Shown here piece by piece: positions 26,567 through 34,100 of a DNA stretch of 64,000 nt; the stretch's first letter is position 1, and each line of letters starts with the position of its first letter. The translations under genes were made by a program, and so were the position numbers. Source of the DNA: Chloranthus sessilifolius (lineage: Eukaryota > Streptophyta > Magnoliopsida > Chloranthales > Chloranthaceae); assembly GCA_021018995.1 (NCBI GenBank), contig CM037596.1:101043416-101107415 (forward strand). The letters run 5' to 3'. The notes beneath the pieces are model-generated. The model was not told the origin of the DNA, searched no databases, and saw only the letters and a program-made list of their open reading frames with translations.

Positions 26567-28126
26567 TATTGAACAGTCTAAATGGGCCATGACATCAGGA
26601 TCTGTTTTGTCAAAGATTGGAAAGAGAAAAGATTTCCATCGTTAGATTGAATGCAATCAAAGGTTTTAACAGTGAAAACCACAAGCTACGTGTAGATATT
26701 TGGGCTGTAAAATGTCTCTTTTTATCTTACACCGTTGAAGAGTGATTTATCATTGTGTTGTGTGGCACACATCTATGATCAATCTAAATTGCCCAAGCGG
26801 CAATCCATCGTTGGAACATGTCTCAGCCAAAAGATCATGCTATAAGTGGAAGTAAACCATCCATTCGGTGAACTTTACTATTAGCCATCAAAGTGAAGAA
26901 CAACCGTTCATATTAGAATGTACTGTCAGATGGTTCGAATCTCCCAAAAAGTGTCATTTTTTAACCCATAGCCCTTCAATTGATGATATATCACTACGAT
27001 GGTGTGGATTTCCAAGATCATAAGCCAATAAATGGTGTAAGATTGTTTGGTACTTAAATGACGTTCAGGAGAGTCGGTCCCTTCATGGGATAATGACTCC
27101 TGAGTCTTGACCGACATTTAAACACCAAATGGTGTTAAATGATCTTACACCATTACAATGTCACTTTTTATCTCACACCATTGAAGTGTGATTTATCATT
27201 ATGCCATGTGGCATACATCCATGATCAATCTAAATTGCCCAAGTGGCAATCTATTATTGGAATATGTATTAGGCCAATGAAACATGCCGATAAGTCGATG
27301 TGAACCATCCGATTGACAAACTTTAATATCAGCCATTAAAACTAACAACAACGGTTGATATTATAGTCAACAAATCGGATGGTTTGAATCTCCCTAAAAC
27401 ACCATTTTTGGGTCTGTGGCCTTTCAACCTATGATCTGTCACTTTGACGGTTCGGATCACCCGCATCTTAAATCATTAATGGTGTAAGATCATTTAAACA
27501 CCAAAATGTTTAAATGACGGTGAGGAGAGTCGGTATATATTATATAAAAAGATTTTATACATACACCCAGCCTCACCCAACCTTAATGGCAAAGGGTATT
27601 AATATTAAAAATCTTTTCAAGGTTTTTACTTTAAAGCCCCCTACTTACTATTATAAAGAAACCCAGCCTATTCATTTGAAAAACCAAGGGGGCATTCATT
27701 ATAAAAACCAAGGGTATTGAATTAAAAAACTCAATGAGATGGATTTTATATAGAAACCCTGCGTATCTAGAATCAATATCGCAGAGAGAGAGAGAGAGAT
27801 GTCGCGAAGATCTCTGCGATGGAAAATATATTTTTTAAAGGTATGGTCTTATATCTCCGCGATGATGCCGCCAAGATCTCCGCAATGATGCCGCGTAAAA
27901 ACGAAAACCCTAGAGTGTAGGGTTAAAGATTTGGCATTTCTTTTTGAAGGTATGATCTTAGATCTATTCTTTTTTAGTTTTTATGTTCTATTTATTTATT
28001 TTTTCAATTTTTCAAATATGCTTAGCAATTTTTTAAATTTATTTTCTAATGATGAAGAAACCCCATTTCTACAAGCATTTTTTTTTTTAAATATATAGTT
28101 TCATAGGTGTATAACTCAAACACCAG

Positions 28127-28176
<50 letters not shown>

Positions 28177-31100
28177 GCCAGAAGCGTTGGAACCGCAGTT
28201 CCTACTTTTAGGAACCGCGGTTCCTATGCGGGTCCGTTTCCGAAACGGGGAACCGCGGTTCCCCTAAGAATCATAAAGGGGTTTGGGCGTTTCTTGCTAC
28301 TAGGTGCACAATGAGGACTAAGGAGCTGGCCTACCAGAAAAAGATAACAAAAAAAAAGATTTAAAAGGAAAACTATGATACAAATAAATACAAAAAAATT
28401 CTACTCAAACCACACCCTAATACACAAAGCCTGCCCTTCACAGAGATCAATGAATTCTAAGATGTCAGATTGTGTAGAAACTTGAAGGATGAGGAAATTA
28501 TCTCAATGGAATCTCTGTTACAGTTGCTCAATTCCGCCTGTAGAAATGCAGCTCTTAGATATCTTTGAATTTGGAGTTCGAGTCCAAATCGATATATAGT
28601 TTTCTTACTCCTCTGGCATCTAGACCGGTTTGGAATAGAATTTCGAGACTTCGTATTCCATCGAAGATCAAGTTTTTTGGTTGGAGTGTGGGTTGGGGGA
28701 GAATTCTCACGATTGATCAGTTGCATAGAAGAGCTATGGGATTAAGAAACAGGCGTGTTATGTGTCTTCATACGGACAAGTCAATTAATCATCTGCTTAT
28801 TCATTGTTGGTTTGCTAGGGAGGTGTGGTATATTTTTCTCCGATTTTTTTATATGGCTTGGGTTTTTCCGAAGGATTGTAGAACTCTTATGGCCCCTTGG
28901 GGAAGGAGTAAATTTAGAAGGGGAGAAAGGAGAGATTTGGCATTCTCTAGCTCTAGCAGTGATGTGGGCTTTATGGAATGAAAGAAATAAGAGTCTTTTG
29001 CAGAAAAAGAATGCCGGTGAGGATGATGATAAAAGCTATTCGTGAACTTGTGGTGAATTGGAAGAGCAAGAAGGATAGCAACATGCTAAGCGAGAACAGA
29101 GAGGGGATTGCTGATTCAAATAGCCTGCTTCCTTAGCCTTTTTCGTCTCGCAGGAAGGGTCTATCCTTGGGATTGGAATTGTGATTGGCTGGGGGTGAGG
29201 TGCCTTTTTTTGAGTAGTTAGGTAGGTATTGCTTTTAGGTTTGGGTAGCATTTCGTTTTAGGTGGTTCCCAGTATCTCGCTGGCTGCCCAGCTATGTAAT
29301 TCTCCTTTTTAATAAATTTTGTTATTTACCGATAAAAATATCAATGAATTCCACAATCCAAACAAAAGTTCACAAATCTGTCATTTCATATATGCACCGC
29401 TAACTGTTGAAAAATGATTAGAAAAGAAACCCACCAGAAAACTGGATGGATTAAGAGTAACACTCCTGCAGAACCAGAAGCCCGAAGGGCTTACTCCAAA
29501 CACACGATGCAACCTTCTTTCCCCCCAAACCAACTTCCTTTTCCATACTCCGAACACACGAGGCAACGTTCTTTCCCCCAAAACCAACTTCCTTTTCAAT
29601 ACTGCAACGCACGAGGCAACCTTCTTCCCCCCCCCCCCCCAAAGCCAACTTCCTCTTCCAAATTCCTCATTCTTTCATCATCAAAAGGCAACCTATGAAA
29701 ATGTCCGCTAACTAGAAATTAGCGTAGAAACAGGACTCATGCAGCCAACCCCAAATAGATGTGACAAGACGATGATGAATGACAATTCAGGAAAGGGGAG
29801 GCCAGGAGAAAAACCTCTTGGAAAATTTCTACAAAATATAAAGAAGTCCACTAAAAAAAATTAAGTGGAGAAATAGGACTCATAAAACCAACCCAAATTA
29901 CATGGGATAAGGCGATCACGATGCTGATGAATTGATGAGATATATATGTATATATATCAAAATTAGGAAATCTGCCATTTTGTAGTTCAAAGTCTTCAGA
30001 CAGCTTCAGAATTGCAAGATGATGAAAAAAGCATAAGTCTCTGGAAATCGTTTGGTAAAACTATTTCTCTAATCAGTATTTTTCGTAAAACAAAAGAATA
30101 AATAAATTAATTAATTAATTAATGCACAATTACAAAAGAAATTTGGTTCTGCTTGTAACTTTTTTCATTGAAGTGTTTGTACTTTGTAAAATTAAATGCT
30201 TTATCAAAGGATAGCAATATGCAAAGTGTTAAATAAACATTCCGACACAAACAAACAAGATTATTGTAAAATAAAGAGTGGCTATAAACCATAAACCAAT
30301 ACAAACCCAACGAAAAGAGACATGGAAGCAAAAATCAAGTATAAACTAAAGGGCATGAATGAACCAATTTAAGTCATGATTTAACAACTACGTAATAGTA
30401 GTGAAATTCAATAACACAGAAAAATCCAAATAAGTAGATGTTAATTAAGATTTAAGATAACTTTCCTTTCAAAAAAGAAATGGTGCACGCTATTCAATTT
30501 AACTACAATATTAATAAAAAAATCTGAAAGGAAAATTGTATAAGTTTTTCAATTGTGACCTCAGGTGATATAGCCCGATGAATAAGACGTGCATTGTTAT
30601 GTAGAAAATCTAAGGATTCAGCAACCTGAAGCAGACCATGTTTCACCTCCAACAATCCCATTTCCTGCATAAAGCAATCTCTTTCAGCACAATATAGAAA
30701 CTAGAGGAACAGTTCATACTTGAACATCACATGTAAGTTGAGACTAGATATAATCCATATATAATGCATTATAAGGAAAATATGGATTCACTGAAACACA
30801 TACATGCATAACTGGATAATGACAAGAACAACATAAATAAAAATTGTAATAACCCATACTAGTGAAATAACTTGTTCTATTGGTAGGACGTAATGGTCAT
30901 TTCGGAGAAAGACAAGGGGTAAAAAAGGTAATTTTAGTCTAGTAATTTTAGATCTGAGACATGTAAGTTACTTTAAAAAAGACGAGTAAAACAATAATAG
31001 CAACTAAAGGATAAAAAGGCCATTTCTCATAAATATTGGGGACAAAGTGGTAATGTTACATGAGTTAATACCCCCAACTTAAGTGTAGCTACTTAACATC

Positions 31101-34100
31101 CTAACCCTAGATAGACAGCAAAGGAGGTGATGCAGCAACATGGACAAGGAAGTGACACGGCACTTAGCCCGTGGGAATGACCAAGAGGCAAAGTCAAGGA
31201 GGTGCCGCAGCACAGTTATTGAGGTGATACAGCACTTGGCCCTTGGAGATGGCCAAGGGGAAAAGTCAAGGAGGTGAAGCAACAAAGTCAATGAGCCCAC
31301 GCAACACAGTCAAGTAGGGAATTCCGTACTTGGCCCTTGGATGGCGAAGGGGCACGGTCAAGGAGGTGATGCAATACAGTCGAAGAGGCGATGCAGTACT
31401 TAACTCTTTAAAGATGGTCAAGGGGTTCAAGGGTTACCATCAAAGATAGGGATAAGTATAAAAGGGAGCAGTATTAGTATTTCCATACAAATAAAGGGCA
31501 AAAATGTAAATTTATAATAAAATATAAGGATAAGGGGCAAATTTGTAATTTTTCCATGAATATAAAAGGTTGATAGAAAAGGACAAAAGAAGAATGATAT
31601 AATAATAAGGAGGTGAAAGATTTGGTATTATAATAAAATAATAAATTGAAGCGAAAAAAACTAATATTTTAACTGGGGTAAAAATAATATTAATTTAATT
31701 AAGAAGGTGATTAGGATATGGACTAGAATACTAAACAAATACATGAGGCTCATAAGGAGCCACCTAGGTGTGTATGTGTGGGCATGCATGTGTGACACAT
31801 ATGATATGTGTGTGAATGCATGTGTGACATGTGTGTGCATGCACGTGTGACATACGTGTGCATGCATGTGTTACATATGTTTGCATATGATTGGCCAAAA
31901 GGTACCTCTATTCGCACCTACCGCTTTACTGAAAGCGCCTACGCTCCCACGTGAGAAGAAAAAATCATTTCCTTTTTTGAATCGCTGAAAGCACATGCAT
32001 GTGTCACATATGTGTGCATATTGGCTAAACGGTACCTCTATCCGCGCCTACTGCTTTACCGAAAGCGCCTATGCTCCCACGTGAGAGGAAAAAATATCTC
32101 CTTTAAATAACTAAAAGCGCCTACTTATGAAACCCAAAGTGGGGGCACCCACCTTTCTCCGTCAACTCTAGCAACCACAACGACATCGTCGGTATCGCTG
32201 AATCACCTTCTTCTTCTTCAACCAATCGCAAAAATGATGCCGACATCACCAAAGCACCCTCTTTTCTTCCTTTTCTTCATCTTCTTGCTCAACTCTGGCA
32301 AGCCACAAGAGTCACAACGACGAAGCAGGCATTACTGAAGCACCCTCTTTTCTTTTCCTTCTTCACCTCCAATGAAAACCTAAAAAAAAACTACAAAAAC
32401 AAAGAAGAAACCCTAAAAAAAAGAACAAACAAAAACCCTAAAACCTAAAAAGACCCTTAATCTTGTCACGGTGGAAACCCACTGTCGGGCCAATGTTTAA
32501 CAACTGACAATGGGTACCCCACTGTCATAGATCTAGGGATTTTTTTATGTTTTAAGTTACTTTTCTTTTTTAGGGATTCTTCTTTTTTTTTCGGGTTTTT
32601 TTTATTTTTTTAGATGCGATTGGTAGTTTGGTGATGTCATCGTTGTTACGAGTCACTAGAGTTGAAGAAGAAGAAAGATCGTGCTTCGACGGCGCCGTCA
32701 AGTAATTGCCGGAGAAGAAGGTGGGTGCTTTCACATAGGAGGGTGCTTTCATGTAGGGTAAAAAAAATGAATAAACATTAAGTGGGTGCCCCTCACTAAA
32801 ACCGCACTTCATAAGTGGATGCTTTCAGTAAAGCGGTAGGGGCGAATAGAGGTGCCCTTGGCCAAAAAGAAAGGTCCCTCCTCCCCTTGGGAAGTCTAAA
32901 TAAGGAAAGGGGGGATAGAAAGTCATTCCCACTCCCCAATTCATGAGAGAGAAGAAGATCGAGCTTAGGGGTCCAATTAGGGATGGTCAGAGCACAGCAG
33001 TTCAGTTTAGTCGATCTCCTCCAAGCAAGTCTCTCTTCCTTAAGCCCACTTAGTTAATTAAGTAGAATTAGGGGTAGATAATCCTACTTCGGGGGATTTA
33101 GAGCAGGTAATTCTAGTTCGAAGTAACAGCCCAGATTAGCCTATTAATCTTGTTTAGGGGTAATTAACTCTGATTAGTCTAATTAATCCTACTTATGATT
33201 AATTAACTTTGATTAGCCTAATTAATCCTACTTAGGATCATGGATCAAAATTTCGTCCGATACCGATACGTATCAGTATCGGTATCGGAGATCACCGATA
33301 CGGTACATTGAATGTACCGTATTGGTCATATATACGCATTAGCTGGACGATACATTCAATGTATTGTCCGGTACCGTCCGATACCGATACGTATCAATTT
33401 TGGGCTCGGACGATACGTATCGGTTTTCCGGCATTTTGATCCATGCTTAGGATTAATTAACTCTGATTAGCCAATTAATCCTGACTAGGGCTAATTAACC
33501 CGCTAGATGTCCAATTAATTTTGATTAACCAATTAATGTTGATTAAGGTTAATTAAACTGATTAACCTAATTAAGTATGACCAAATCAAGCAAGACTGTT
33601 TTCGTAAAAGACCACTTGCAAAGTTTCATAACCAAAATGGTTATTAGAAGCTGATTTCAATCTCTCTGGCAACAATAAAGTCATGAAGATATCAAAATTT
33701 TGTTTTCAACATTGAATTTTCATATCATTTTTTATCAATAAAAGGAATTTAATAGAAAAAGAAAACCAATACAAGTCTACCAAAAGCAAAAATCCCAATC
33801 AACAGTGAACACCCAAGAATCTAGCCAATTCGAACCCAAAGCTTAACGGAAGTCCATTGCAAGAGGAAAATAGGCTACATGACGAGGCTATCCAATCCCC
33901 ACTATGGTCTTGCCCATCCAAGTTCTCGCCTAAGAAACCAAGATAAATCCACGCCAACGCAAAATCTCTAACCTCCTTCAATATCATATTTATCGGTTTA
34001 CTAATCCTCCCAAAGATTCTACTTTTTTTTTTTCTTCCAGATGGACCACATAACTGCCAGAGCTATAATATGCCAGAAGTCACCCTTCTTACCTTCATAA

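Noticed and set aside
32395-32455. AACCCTAAA-like words resembling telomere repeats
   Set aside because: Irregular and only a few units, within an A-rich region of a Mutator-type element. Not an interstitial telomere.
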